Source: Vreelandella subterranea
GTDB lineage: Bacteria > Pseudomonadota > Gammaproteobacteria > Pseudomonadales > Halomonadaceae
Assembly: GCF_900111305.1 (NCBI RefSeq)
Contig: NZ_FOGS01000005.1
Location: 62,001 to 126,000 of the forward strand
Length of the DNA: 64,000 nucleotides
Reading direction: 5' to 3'
The translations under genes were made by a program, and so were the position numbers. The number at the start of each line of letters is the position of its first letter. Positions within the stretch are counted from its first letter, which is position 1. Below, piece by piece: positions 41,440 to 50,612 of the stretch. Below the pieces are notes generated by a model. That model was not told where the DNA came from. It worked only from the letters and a program-made list of their open reading frames with translations, and ran no database searches.

Positions 41440-42603
41440 ATGCGGCTTTGCATCGTCAGTGAAACATGGGCACCGGAAATCAATGGTGTCGCGCACACCT
41501 TGAGTCGGCTTAGCCGCGAGCTTGACCGCCATCAGGTACGTATTGATGTGATTCGGCCAAAGCCCCCGCTTGCCGCCAAGGCCCCTCAGGCACTGGCCGA
41601 ACTGCAGGTACCGCGCTTTGCCATCCCGGGCTACCGCGACGTACAGGTGGGCTTTTGCCGCCCCGCGACCTTGCGCAAGTTCTGGAAAGCCCAGCGCCCC
41701 GATGTGATTTACCTGGCCACCCAAGGCCCGCTGGGCTGGTCGGCACGCCTGGCGGCACGCCAAATGGGCATTCCGCTGGTGGCGGGCTGGCACACCAATT
41801 TCGACCACTACTGTGGCGATTACGGCGTTCCCTGGCTCGCTTCGGCCACCCGCCGCTATTTGCGCTATTTCCATAACGGTTGCGGCTTGACCCTGGTGCC
41901 GACCCAACTGCAGGCCAGCCAACTTCGCCAGCAAGGCATCAACGACGTCGCGGTGATGTCGCGCGGCATCGATGGTGAGCGTTTTTCGCCCGCCCATCGC
42001 GACCCTGAATTACGCCGTGCCTGGGGGGTGAGTGACCATCAGCCAGTGGCGCTTTATGTCGGGCGGCTCGCCGCCGAGAAAAACCTCGCGTTGCTACAGG
42101 AAACCTATCACGCCATGCGCAGCGTCCGCCCCGACATGGCCCATGTGATCGTGGGCGATGGCCCTGCCAAGGCTCAGCTTGAAAGCGCGCTCCCGGATGT
42201 GCATTTTACCGGTTTTATTGACCCCGACGCGCTTGCCCGGCATTACGCAAGCGCCGACCTGTTCATCTTCCCCTCGCTTTCCGAAACCTGGGGCAACGTG
42301 GTCAGTGAGGCCATGGCCAGCGGGCTCGCCGTGGTGGCCTATCGGCACGCGGCCAGCGCCGAGCTGATCCAGAGCGGCTACAACGGCATTACCGTGCCCA
42401 TCAACGACGCTGCGGCCTTTTGTCAGGCGGCGGTGACGCTATGCCAACACCCGGCAGACTATGCCAAGTACAGTCGGCTCGCCCGGCTGAAAGCCCTCGA
42501 GCAGAGCTGGGCGGGAATTGCCCGGCAGTTTCTTGATTATCTTCTAAAGGCCCAGGAGGCTTATCATGCGACCCCGTCCCCTCGTCGTATTCGATCGTCT
42601 TGA
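41440..42603 (+). CDS. GT4-type glycosyltransferase, probably lipid-acting
   Basis: 387 residues from MRLCIVSETWAPEINGVAHT. Two Rossmann halves: N-terminal acceptor domain (AGWHTNFDHYCGDYG) and C-terminal nucleotide-sugar domain with LYVGRLAAEKNL, VGDGP and the E(x7)E region SLSETWGNVVSEAMASG. The overall pattern resembles SqdX / mannosyltransferase MgtA-type and diacylglycerol glycosyltransferases. It overlaps the PAP2 gene by 38 bp. With the Pho box, a role in phosphate-free glycolipid synthesis is inferred; the sugar donor and acceptor are not known. Confidence 0.87.
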   Translation: MRLCIVSETWAPEINGVAHTLSRLSRELDRHQVRIDVIRPKPPLAAKAPQALAELQVPRFAIPGYRDVQVGFCRPATLRKFWKAQRPDVIYLATQGPLGWSARLAARQMGIPLVAGWHTNFDHYCGDYGVPWLASATRRYLRYFHNGCGLTLVPTQLQASQLRQQGINDVAVMSRGIDGERFSPAHRDPELRRAWGVSDHQPVALYVGRLAAEKNLALLQETYHAMRSVRPDMAHVIVGDGPAKAQLESALPDVHFTGFIDPDALARHYASADLFIFPSLSETWGNVVSEAMASGLAVVAYRHAASAELIQSGYNGITVPINDAAAFCQAAVTLCQHPADYAKYSRLARLKALEQSWAGIARQFLDYLLKAQEAYHATPSPRRIRSS

Positions 42604-43105
42604 TTTGCTGGAATGGCAGTTTTGCCAACGCGTGTCGCGCCTATCGCTCTACCGGCCCTGGCGACTGACCCTCCAGGCCGCCAGCCGGTTGGGTGATTGG
42701 CCGGTCTGGGTGCTGCTGATCCTGGCGCAACCCTGGCTTCAGACTGACGGCGCCTGGCGAATGCTGCAGTACACCCTGATCGCCATCATCGCCATCGCCA
42801 TTTACCGGTTGGTGAAAACCCGCCTGTGCCGTGAGCGGCCGTATATTACTTATCGCAACGGTATTCAATGCAACGCACCGGCCCGGGATCGCTATAGCTT
42901 CCCCAGCGGGCATACCATGCACGCCGTGATGTTCAGCGTCTTGGTCGCCGCTCACACCCCTTGGTTATTGCCTGTGGCCATCCCCTTGGCGATGCTGATT
43001 GCGATCTCCCGGGTTGGCCTGGGCCTGCACTACACAAGCGATGTTATCGCCGGGGGTGCCATGGGCTATGGCTTTGCGCTGCTCAGCCTTTACCTGATGG
43101 GCTAG
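42566..43105 (+). CDS. PAP2 family membrane phosphatase
   Basis: 179 residues, several membrane helices. The three acid-phosphatase motifs are KTRLCRERPY, SFPSGHT and SRVGLGLHYTSDV. PAP2 enzymes dephosphorylate phosphatidic acid, phosphatidylglycerophosphate or undecaprenyl-PP. Translationally overlapping the glycosyltransferase and under the same Pho box, so it may supply diacylglycerol to it. Confidence 0.9.
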   Translation: MRPRPLVVFDRLDLLEWQFCQRVSRLSLYRPWRLTLQAASRLGDWPVWVLLILAQPWLQTDGAWRMLQYTLIAIIAIAIYRLVKTRLCRERPYITYRNGIQCNAPARDRYSFPSGHTMHAVMFSVLVAAHTPWLLPVAIPLAMLIAISRVGLGLHYTSDVIAGGAMGYGFALLSLYLMG

Positions 43106-43136
43106 CCAGTCCAGCGATGGGTGATCGTCCAGACGC

Positions 43137-43166
43137 AAAAAAACCACCTCGCCGGAACAAGGTGGT
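43137..43166 (-). terminator. Terminator of the CsrB-like RNA
   Basis: ACCACCT (43143-43149) pairs with AGGTGGT (43160-43166). On the minus strand the stem is followed by seven T residues (43143-43137). It may also end the convergent PAP2 transcript. Confidence 0.85.
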
Positions 43167-43500
43167 CATTTCGCATCGTCGCCATTCCATGACGCTGATG
43201 TTTAGCGCATCCTTACGCTAAAGCGGGGAGTGCCCATTCCTTTGAATGTTCCATTCATTATCAATTGGCTTCCTGCCTTCCTTTTACTACTGCGACACTC
43301 CCCTGACCCGCTTTACCTTTCAACTACTGATGTTTCGACTGCTGTAACTTCCTACCCATTACCTTCTAGCTGACGACTACCTTCCTATTACCTTCCAACA
43401 CGAGAGCAACCTTGCTACGTAACGACTTTGCAATACAGCTTTCCAATACAACTTCCAATTTCCTGTGACATAACTTTCCACTTCCTGTTTAACAACACTG
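43137..43500 (-). ncRNA. Candidate CsrB/RsmZ-family CsrA-sequestering RNA
   Basis: No gene lies here, yet the minus strand holds 15 GGA trinucleotides between about 43490 and 43188, mostly as AGGA or TGGAA. Several sit in small hairpin loops, for example GGC-AGGAA-GCC (near 43270) and AGCG-TAAGGAT-GCGCT (near 43211). About 5 would be expected by chance. The 3' end is a good terminator at 43137-43166. The length of about 360 nt matches CsrB. The 5' end is a guess; an inverted repeat CATGCGAA (43539-43546) / TTCGCATG (43566-43573) lies upstream and could be a regulatory site. Confidence 0.65.
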
Positions 43501-43824
43501 ACCAACTGCCTTGACGTTGATAACAGTGAGGTTTATCCATGCGAATAAAAAAGCATCCATGACATTTCGCATGTAATGCTAATGGAGCAGACATCAGGCC
43601 AATCAGGCTTAAAAAGAGACAAAATTAATTTAAATCATGGACTTAGATTATACCGACATGGGCCACTCATCGCGCCGATGGCACAAAAAACATGTAGCGT
43701 AATGGCACATGCGACAAAACAGCATGGTGATATGACAAAAGAGGTACATACTGGCGGTGTGGCTAAACGGCAAACCTTTGCTAATCTAGCTGATATCACG
43801 ATCTGCCTGAGTAAGGAGGCTTCC

Positions 43825-43956
43825 ATGAAACGCGTCACAGCCATTGCCATTCTATGCACCACTGTTCTGCTCCTCGTTAGCGGCTGCAATACCATGCGTG
43901 GTGCAGGCGAAGACATCGAGCGAGGTGGAGAAGCCATCCAGCGATCAGCGAGCTAA
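43825..43956 (+). CDS. Entericidin A/B family lipoprotein
   Basis: 43 residues: MKRVTAIAILCTTVLLLVSG then the lipidated Cys, CNTMRGAGEDIERGGEAIQ. The GxGxDIxxGGxAI pattern is the entericidin signature. AAGGAGG lies 6-7 bp upstream of the ATG. In E. coli the pair EcnA/EcnB forms an antidote/toxin module; here there is a single member, commonly seen in other bacteria as a stress lipoprotein. Confidence 0.88.
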   Translation: MKRVTAIAILCTTVLLLVSGCNTMRGAGEDIERGGEAIQRSAS

Positions 43957-43963
43957 TCACATT

Positions 43964-44512
43964 ATGCTAACGGTCTACCTGTCACACGGTCTGGAAAGCG
44001 GCCCCGGGGCGCTGAAAATGCAGGCGCTGAAAGGCATTGCCGAAAAGCTCGACGACTGTGAGGCCGTGGTGATGGATTACCGTGACCAGCCCGACCCGCA
44101 ACAGCGCCTTCAGCACCTGCTGGCGACGCTGGAGACCCGGGGTGATGACCCTGAAGGCTGCGTTTTTGCCGGTTCAAGCCTGGGCGGCTGGCTGAGCGCA
44201 GCGGTCAGTTCGCAGCAGCCCGTGTTGGGCTGCTTTTTATTGGCCCCAGCCATCGGGCTGCCGCATTATCCGGAAACCGCCCCCACGCTCCAAGCCAGCT
44301 GCACTCACGTCATTCACGGCTGGCAGGATGATGTGATCCCACCTCGCCCCGTCATTGACTGGGCCGAACATCAGCAGCTGTCACTGCGCATGCTGGATGA
44401 CGATCATCGCCTCCACGAAAGCCTAGATACCCTGCTCAGCGACTTCGACGCCTTCCTGATGCGATGCAGCGCCGTATTGCACGCCCGCTCGATCGCCTGT
44501 TCACGCCGTTAA
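43964..44512 (+). CDS. YqiA-like alpha/beta hydrolase (esterase)
   Basis: 182 residues from MLTVYLSHGLESGPGALK. Nucleophile elbow GSSLGG, HGWQDDVIP (acid) and DDHRLHE (His). This small lid-less hydrolase type is like E. coli YqiA. The upstream extension of the frame overlaps entericidin and is rejected. Weak ribosome site; possibly coupled to the entericidin gene 7 bp upstream. Confidence 0.83.
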   Translation: MLTVYLSHGLESGPGALKMQALKGIAEKLDDCEAVVMDYRDQPDPQQRLQHLLATLETRGDDPEGCVFAGSSLGGWLSAAVSSQQPVLGCFLLAPAIGLPHYPETAPTLQASCTHVIHGWQDDVIPPRPVIDWAEHQQLSLRMLDDDHRLHESLDTLLSDFDAFLMRCSAVLHARSIACSRR

Positions 44513-44582
44513 AGGTCTCACGACATTAGACAAACACTCTCCAAAGGTGTACAAACAATGTACACACAGAAGGAGAGCGTCC

Positions 44583-44759
44583 ATGTTTGGCCTTTTCAAG
44601 CGCGACCCTAAAAAGAAGCTACAGCAAGACTACGAACGCAAGCTGCAAGCCGCCATGGAAGCTTCCCGCAACGGTGACATGCGAGCGAACGCCACCTTGA
44701 CGGAAGAAGCCGATGCGCTGCTCGCTGAAATAGAGCGCCTTAAAAAAGCAGACAAGTAG
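44583..44759 (+). CDS. DUF6435-type small protein
   Basis: 58 residues, MFGLFKRDPKKKLQQDYERK, then LQAAMEASRNGDMRANATLT and a helical tail. Highly charged coiled-coil-like protein. AAGGAGAG ribosome site just upstream. Family function unknown. Confidence 0.75.
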   Translation: MFGLFKRDPKKKLQQDYERKLQAAMEASRNGDMRANATLTEEADALLAEIERLKKADK

Positions 44760-44781
44760 CAACGCCTGGTGGTCGTTTCAG

Positions 44782-46209
44782 CTACTCGTCCGCCAGCGCA
44801 GGTAACAGCGTCTTCAGCTTACGGGTCAGCGTATTGCGCCCCCAGCCCAACAGCTCTGCTGCCTCGCCCTTACGTCCGCCGGTATGCTTGAGTGCGGTTT
44901 CTATCAAGATGCGCTCAAAGTCCGGCACCGCCTCTTCCAGCAAATGGGTATGGCCCTCTGCCAAGGCGTGATCCGCCCAGTCGCGAAAAGCGCTGCGCCA
45001 ATCGCCGTGGGCGCTGGACTCAGAGGCGCTGGGTGAGCGCAGCTCTGCTGGCAAATCCTCCACCAGCACTTCTCGTCCCGAGGCCATCACCGTCAGCCAG
45101 CGGCAGATGTTTTCCAACTGGCGAACATTACCCGGCCAAGGCAGGCGGGTTAGATGCGCTTCCGCTTCGGGGGTCAACACCTTCACATCCGTGGACAGCT
45201 CTTTGGCCGCTTCGGCCAGAAAATGACTCGTCAGCCTGGGGATATCCTCACGCCGCTCGGCCAGTTTCGGCAAGTGGATGCGAATGACGTTCAAGCGGTG
45301 AAACAAGTCTTCCCGGAAGCGCCCGTCGTCGACCAGGGATTCCAGGTTCTGGTGGGTGGCCGCGATAATCCGCACGTCGACCTTGGTCGGGGTGTGCCCC
45401 CCAACGCGGTAGAACTCGCCGTCGGCCAGTACGCGCAGCAGGCGCGTCTGGGTTTCAGCTGGCATATCGCCAATCTCATCCAGAAACAGCGTACCGCCAT
45501 TGGCCTGTTCAAAGCGCCCCTGGCGCTGTGAGGTGGCACCGGTAAAGGCCCCTTTCTCATGGCCGAACAGCTCGGACTCGATCAAGTCCCGGGGAATCGC
45601 CGCCATGTTCAGCGCGATGAACGGCTTGCCCTGGCGCGGGCTGTGCTGATGCAGCGCCTCGGCAACACGTTCTTTACCGGTCCCCGACTCACCGTTGATC
45701 AGCACGGTAATGTGCGAGTGGGATAGCCGTCCGATCGCCCGGAACACCTCCTGCATGGCAGGGGCTTCACCGATAATTTCGGCGTTGAGCCCCTCCGGTA
45801 CCGTGACCGGGCGCTGGCGTTCGCGAGCATGTGCAATGGCACGACGCACCAGCGCCAGCGCCTCATCAACGTCAAACGGCTTGGGCAGATACTCGAAGGC
45901 ACCGCCCTGGTAGGACGCCACCGCACTGTCCAGGTCCGAGTGCGCGGTCATCACGATGACCGGCAAGTCGGGGTGGGCCTCGCGTACCCGGGCCATCAGG
46001 TCCAGGCCATCGATTCCCGGCATGCGAATATCGGTAACCAGGACATCCGGCGGACTCTCAAGCAAGCGGGAAAGGGCCGTGTCGGCACGCTCGATACATT
46101 CAACCTCGAGGTCGGGTTGCGCCAGCGCACGTTCAAGTACCCAGCGAATCGCACGGTCATCGTCAACAATGACGACCCGCGCAACATCATTACGGGCAGG
46201 CTCTGTCAT
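44782..46209 (-). CDS. ntrC: Nitrogen regulation response regulator NtrC
   Basis: 475 residues. Receiver domain with phospho-acceptor Asp in VLVTDIRMPG, sigma-54 AAA+ domain with NGESGTGKERVAEALH (Walker A), ELFGHEKGAFTGA (GAFTGA loop) and GGTLFLDEIGD (Walker B), then a Fis-type helix-turn-helix (GEAAELLGWGRNTLTRKL). Activates sigma-54 promoters under nitrogen limitation. 4-bp overlap with ntrB. Confidence 0.96.
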   Translation of the reverse strand: MTEPARNDVARVVIVDDDRAIRWVLERALAQPDLEVECIERADTALSRLLESPPDVLVTDIRMPGIDGLDLMARVREAHPDLPVIVMTAHSDLDSAVASYQGGAFEYLPKPFDVDEALALVRRAIAHARERQRPVTVPEGLNAEIIGEAPAMQEVFRAIGRLSHSHITVLINGESGTGKERVAEALHQHSPRQGKPFIALNMAAIPRDLIESELFGHEKGAFTGATSQRQGRFEQANGGTLFLDEIGDMPAETQTRLLRVLADGEFYRVGGHTPTKVDVRIIAATHQNLESLVDDGRFREDLFHRLNVIRIHLPKLAERREDIPRLTSHFLAEAAKELSTDVKVLTPEAEAHLTRLPWPGNVRQLENICRWLTVMASGREVLVEDLPAELRSPSASESSAHGDWRSAFRDWADHALAEGHTHLLEEAVPDFERILIETALKHTGGRKGEAAELLGWGRNTLTRKLKTLLPALADE

Positions 46210-47294
46210 GACGCTTCTCCGGTGACATTAATAACCAAGGGAATCAATAAACGAAATTCGGTGCGCCCCGGGCGTGAGTCGCATTCGATCAGCCCTTGAT
46301 GTTGGTGCAAAATTGATTGGGCGATCGACAGTCCCAGTCCGCTGCCTTCGGCACGGCCCGAGACCATCGGGTAAAACAGGGTTTCCTGCAGGGTGCCGGG
46401 AATGCCCGGACCGTTGTCGATAATGCCCACCTCGCTGACCAGACGATGACGCTCGGCACCCAGCGTAAACTGGCGGCGTGCGCGCGTGCGCAGTACCAGG
46501 GTCGGCGTCGGCGTCTCGGCATCGCCCATGGCCTGGACCGCATTGCGGGCCACGTTCAGTACCGCCTGGATCATCTGTGCTTCATCGCCGAACAGGTCCG
46601 GCAGGCTGGGATCGTAATCGCGCTGAATATCCACCCAGGGGTGCTCGGCGATCAGCAATGAACGCACGCGTTCGAGCACCTTGTGAATATTGACCGGCTC
46701 GTGCTTGACGATGTAGTTGGGCCCCAGCATGGAATCCACCATGTCCCGTAGCCGGTCCACTTCCTCGACGATGATATGGGTAAATTCACGCAACGCCGGG
46801 TTATCCAGGTCGCGCTCCAGCAACTGCGCCGCGCCGCGAATACCGCCCAGCGGGTTTTTGACTTCGTGAGCAAGGCCACGGGCCAGTACCTTGATGGTTT
46901 CCTGGCGGGTGGTGAGCGCTTCCTCGCGGGAAATCTGCATCAGCCGGTCGCGGGGCTCCACTTCCAGCAGCAGTTCCATGTCGGAGAGCGGTGTCACCGT
47001 ATAGTCGACGGTGAGCGGATCGCTATTCAGCGGCGAAATCCGCGCCTCGCGTTGGGTAAAGGGATGAAAGGCGTCGCGGGCCTTGGCCAGCACTTCGTCG
47101 ATGCTTTCATCACCGCCCAGCATTCCGTCAAGGCTCATCCCCTGTACTCGGCTCAGACTCACGGCAAACAACGCCTCGGCGGCAGGGTTCATCCAGCGCA
47201 CATTAAGGCGGCCGTCCAGCAGCAGCACCGCCGTGGTGAGGTGTTCAAGTAAACGCTGGTGCATGGTGGTGTCTTGCAAAGTCGCCTCGTCCAT
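46206..47294 (-). CDS. ntrB: Nitrogen regulation sensor kinase NtrB
   Basis: 362 residues. PAS domain (about 15-120), HisKA with GLAHEVKNPLGGIRGAAQLL (phospho-His), and a GHKL ATPase (NVARNAVQAM, DNGPGIPG, GSGLGLSIAQ). No membrane segment, as expected. Phosphorylates and dephosphorylates NtrC under PII control. Confidence 0.96.
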   Translation of the reverse strand: MDEATLQDTTMHQRLLEHLTTAVLLLDGRLNVRWMNPAAEALFAVSLSRVQGMSLDGMLGGDESIDEVLAKARDAFHPFTQREARISPLNSDPLTVDYTVTPLSDMELLLEVEPRDRLMQISREEALTTRQETIKVLARGLAHEVKNPLGGIRGAAQLLERDLDNPALREFTHIIVEEVDRLRDMVDSMLGPNYIVKHEPVNIHKVLERVRSLLIAEHPWVDIQRDYDPSLPDLFGDEAQMIQAVLNVARNAVQAMGDAETPTPTLVLRTRARRQFTLGAERHRLVSEVGIIDNGPGIPGTLQETLFYPMVSGRAEGSGLGLSIAQSILHQHQGLIECDSRPGRTEFRLLIPLVINVTGEAS

Positions 47295-47470
47295 TATCTT
47301 GGGTCAACCTTCCGCTGGAAAGATGTAGAGAGAACTGCAAAAAGCGCGCCAAATGCGCCAGCGCGCTGATTTGCACGTCACTTGCGCCGTGTGGCGGTGC
47401 ATGGCGAGCCGTTTTAGCGCAGGCCATCGACGCCTCCAGCCATCGCATGCACCATAATGGCGCATTAGCG

Positions 47471-47995
47471 CTATTCTGCCACCACAATCGTCACCGCGGT
47501 TGTGCGGTGCTGCCGCCGACCCTGGCTATCCAACAACTCAGCCTGAAGCCGATGCCGACCGGCGGGCAAGTTCGCCAGCCAGAACACATCGCTGTGCAGC
47601 GCCGACTGGCTGATCTCGCCATTCACCCGCAGCTGCACCCGATGGTCATCGCGTAACCGGGGCACAATGCTGAGCATGACCGGCGTGGCGGCCCCCACCT
47701 CGGCACCAGCGCTTGGCGAGCGAATCTGGAAGCGGTCGTAAGGCATGAAGGGCTGGCCAGGCGAGGTGGCCGGTGACTTATTAGGCAGCTGCGCGTATTC
47801 GCTTGGCAGCCCCGGCAGCGGCGCCAGCTCAAGCGCTTCGCCGCCCTCGCTCGGGGTGTCGGAAAAGGTGACATTGCCGTGTTCATCGACCACTCGATAG
47901 ACGGTTGACGATGCAGCCGTGATATTCACCCATGCGACCAGCACCAGGCCCATGCCCCAGCCCCTTGCCTGCGCCACTAACGCCTTACGCGACAT
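47471..47995 (-). CDS. DUF4124 domain protein
   Basis: 174 residues. N-terminal signal/anchor (GMGLVLVAWVNITAASS), then the DUF4124 motif VYRVVDEHGNVTFSDTP. The C-terminal part (about 85-170) looks like a beta-sandwich (VQLRVNGEISQSALHSDVFW). Commonly found between glnA and ntrBC in Gammaproteobacteria; function unknown, probably periplasmic. Confidence 0.85.
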   Translation of the reverse strand: MSRKALVAQARGWGMGLVLVAWVNITAASSTVYRVVDEHGNVTFSDTPSEGGEALELAPLPGLPSEYAQLPNKSPATSPGQPFMPYDRFQIRSPSAGAEVGAATPVMLSIVPRLRDDHRVQLRVNGEISQSALHSDVFWLANLPAGRHRLQAELLDSQGRRQHRTTAVTIVVAE

Positions 47996-48010
47996 ATGCC
48001 CCCCTTTAAC

Positions 48011-48036
48011 AAAAAAACCCCGCCGTGGCGGGGTTT
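48011..48036 (-). terminator. Terminator of glnA
   Basis: ACCCCGCC/GGCGGGGT stem followed on the minus strand by seven T residues, about 60 bp after the glnA stop. Confidence 0.88.
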
Positions 48037-48092
48037 AGGCTTATCTGCACCACATCGGTGAGATTAGCAGCTGTTCTTAGCAGCTGTCGTTC

Positions 48093-49499
48093 TTAACAGC
48101 TATAGTACATATCAAACTCGACCGGGTGCGTGGTCATGCGAATACGCTCCACGTCTTCCATCTTGAGCTCGATGTAGGCATCGATCATTTCGTCGGTGAA
48201 CACGCCGCCTTCGGTGAGGAAGGCACGGTCGGTGTCCAGCGCTTCCAGCGCCTGATCAAGGCTGCTCGCCACGGTCGGCACGGCCTTGCCTTCTTCCGGC
48301 GGCAGGTCGTACAGGTTCTTGTCCATGGCATCGCCAGGATGGATCTTGTTCTTGATGCCGTCGATACCGGCCATCAGCATGGCCGCAAAGGCCAGGTACG
48401 GGTTGGCTGTCGGGTCAGGGAAGCGGGTTTCAACGCGCTTGCCTTTCGGGCTGGCGGTATACGGGATACGGATGGACGCCGAACGGTTACGGGCACTGTA
48501 GGCCAGCATGACCGGGGCTTCGAAGCCAGGTACCAGACGCTTGTACGAGTTGGTCGAGGCGTTGGTGAAGGCGTTCAGGGCACGGGCGTGCTTGATGATG
48601 CCGCCAATGTAGTAAAGCGCCATTTCAGAAAGACCCGCGTACTCATCACCCGCGAACTGGTTGGTACCGTCTTTCCAGAACGACTGGTGAACGTGCATGC
48701 CCGAGCCGTTATCGCCTACCAGCGGCTTCGGCATGAAGGTGGCCGTCTTGCCATAGGCATGCGCTACGTTGTGGATGACGTACTTCATTTCCTGGACTTC
48801 GTCGGCTTTCTTCACCAGCGTGTTGAACTTCACGCCGATTTCGTTCTGACCGGCGTTGGACACCTCGTGGTGGTGAACTTCCACCGACTGGCCAATCGCT
48901 TCCAGGGTGTTACACATGGCACCGCGGATATCGTGGAAGCTGTCGACCGGAGGAACCGGGAAGTAACCGCCTTTGATACGCGGGCGGTGACCCAGGTTGC
49001 CGCCTTCTACCTGACTGTCCGTGGCCCATGCACCCTCTTCAGAGGTGATCTTGTACATGGCGCCCTGGATGTCGGATTTCCAGTGGACTTCGTCAAAGAT
49101 GAAGAATTCGGGCTCAGGACCAAAGAAAGCAGTGTCACCAAGACCGGTTGACTGCAGGTACGCCTCAGCGCGCTTGGCAATGGAGCGTGGGTCACGGTCA
49201 TAGCCCTGCATGGTGGCCGGCTCGATGATGTCGCAGCGGAGCACCAGGGTGGCATCTTCGGTGAAGGGGTCAAGATAGGCAGTACCGTCTTCCGGACGCA
49301 GAATCATGTCGGATTCGTTGATGCCCTTCCAGCCGTTGATGGACGAACCATCGAACATCTGACCGTTTTCGAAAAACTCTTCGTCGACATCGCGGGCGGG
49401 CACGGTCACGTGCTGCTCTTTACCGCGGGTGTCGGTGAAACGCAGGTCTACCCACTTAACATCATGCTCTTCAATTAGCGCGAGAGTCTTGGCTGACAT
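48093..49499 (-). CDS. glnA: Glutamine synthetase, type I
   Basis: 468 residues, the usual GSI length. [18 protein letters not shown], the metal-binding [27 protein letters not shown], and the adenylylation-loop NLYDLPPEE (Tyr) are present. Converts glutamate and ammonia to glutamine. CGGAGG lies upstream of the ATG. Expressed from a sigma-54 promoter with NtrC sites. Confidence 0.98.
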   Translation of the reverse strand: MSAKTLALIEEHDVKWVDLRFTDTRGKEQHVTVPARDVDEEFFENGQMFDGSSINGWKGINESDMILRPEDGTAYLDPFTEDATLVLRCDIIEPATMQGYDRDPRSIAKRAEAYLQSTGLGDTAFFGPEPEFFIFDEVHWKSDIQGAMYKITSEEGAWATDSQVEGGNLGHRPRIKGGYFPVPPVDSFHDIRGAMCNTLEAIGQSVEVHHHEVSNAGQNEIGVKFNTLVKKADEVQEMKYVIHNVAHAYGKTATFMPKPLVGDNGSGMHVHQSFWKDGTNQFAGDEYAGLSEMALYYIGGIIKHARALNAFTNASTNSYKRLVPGFEAPVMLAYSARNRSASIRIPYTASPKGKRVETRFPDPTANPYLAFAAMLMAGIDGIKNKIHPGDAMDKNLYDLPPEEGKAVPTVASSLDQALEALDTDRAFLTEGGVFTDEMIDAYIELKMEDVERIRMTTHPVEFDMYYSC

Positions 49500-49717
49500 A
49501 GTGTCCTCCGGTATGAGCGTGGCTTAAAGCTAATGACAGTAAGCTACCAGTAAATGTTGTTCGACATGTCGCGTGCATCATGGCACGCCTGCCTTGCTTA
49601 TTCACTCAACGTTTGTCCGTTGCAATCAACAGAACGTCTAGCGATAGAAACCGGCTAATGTTGTAGCACGCCGCAAGGCGAGTTGCCTATGACCTACATA
49701 GCCGCTGCTGTGGATAA

Positions 49718-49733
49718 TGCAGATTGCGTGCCA
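49718..49733 (-). promoter_or_regulatory. Sigma-54 promoter of glnA
   Basis: Minus strand TGGCACG-CAAT-CTGCA (49733 to 49718): GG and GC lie 10 bp apart as required for -24/-12. The start would be near 49706, leaving a leader of about 200 nt. A half-matched NtrC site (TGCC-ATAT-TGGTGCA, 49752-49737) lies just upstream. Confidence 0.78.
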
Positions 49734-49864
49734 CTTCTGCACCAATATGGCATAAATAAATAGCAACTTTTTGTTTTTAAATAATTTTTAAAATCAGCTT
49801 TGTGCCACTTCATGTTGCATTTCAAACGAGGCGGCCAACACACGTCCCTACAAGACCTTTTGGC

Positions 49865-49911
49865 GCACCAAAAAAGCACAAAAATGAAGCTTTATGCACA
49901 TAAATGGTGCG
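49865..49911 (-). promoter_or_regulatory. NtrC enhancer sites of glnA
   Basis: GCAC-ATAAA-TGGTGC (49896-49910) matches the NtrC consensus GCAC-N5-TGGTGC exactly. A second, weaker site (GTGC-N5-TGGTGC on the minus strand, 49865-49879) lies about 30 bp away. They are about 135-180 bp upstream of the sigma-54 promoter, a normal enhancer distance. Confidence 0.75.
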
Positions 49912-50039
49912 CACTGGAGTAAAACCCGGCCCGTCGCATAATTTGCTTGCGCGCCAAACAATAGATACTATATTAAACTTTTCAACACAATTAGTTACAA
50001 TAAGCAAAAAAACTACGTACATAGGCCGGAGGACACCCC

Positions 50040-50612
50040 ATGAAGTCGGTCTGCTTTATCGTTGACACCTGCGTAACGGGTGCCCAATTGCCTCGCCACC
50101 TTCACACCATTTACCAAGCCACCGCCGCCAACCACACCCTTTGCACACTCAAGGTGACCAGTCGGAATAACGACCCCCGGCTCACGCAGATGGCGCAACG
50201 CTTCGACGCACAGTACACCACCCTGCCAGGCACCGCCCTTGGGGCACGCCTTAACCATGCCGCCTCTGCCAGCCAGGCCGAATGGCTGGTATTTGCCCTG
50301 CACGCCACGGCCTTGCCGGTCACCCTTTGGATGGCGATGCTCCCCATGCTGGATAGTTACGCCGTGGATGCCGTCGTGCTCGGCTCCACTGAGCCCACCC
50401 TGCCCGCACGCTTGTTGCAACGTTTTTTGGCCTCGGCCCTGCAATCGCCGCCCTACATAGCGGTTCGACGAACCTGGTTGGAGCGCCTGGGGGGATTCGA
50501 CCCCGACCTCGACCGCAGCGCTCTACACGATTTCCTCCAGCGACTGCACGCCTGCCCGACCCGCATCCACACCCTGACCAGCAACGACACCGCCTCGCCA
50601 GGGGTCGCCTAG
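50040..50612 (+). CDS. GT2-like glycosyltransferase-related protein
   Basis: 190 residues. GT-A-like pieces: TLPGTALGARLNHAASASQAEWLVFALHATALP and YIAVRRTWLERLGGFDPDL (the RR..LE.LGGFD acceptor-side motif). The Asp of the usual DxD is not obvious (FALHATAL replaces it), so it may be inactive or atypical. Divergent from glnA; AGGAC ribosome site. Its 3' end overlaps the convergent acyltransferase by 4 bp. Confidence 0.68.
   Translation: MKSVCFIVDTCVTGAQLPRHLHTIYQATAANHTLCTLKVTSRNNDPRLTQMAQRFDAQYTTLPGTALGARLNHAASASQAEWLVFALHATALPVTLWMAMLPMLDSYAVDAVVLGSTEPTLPARLLQRFLASALQSPPYIAVRRTWLERLGGFDPDLDRSALHDFLQRLHACPTRIHTLTSNDTASPGVA

Noticed and set aside
43564..43580. GacA-type site upstream of the CsrB-like RNA
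   Set aside because: TTACAT-GCGAA-ATGTCA is an imperfect inverted repeat but has the opposite arm order to the TGTAAG-N6-CTTACA consensus, so I keep only the inverted repeat.
43576..43824. N-terminal extension of the entericidin frame
   Set aside because: The lipoprotein signal and the AAGGAGG site both place the start at 43825.
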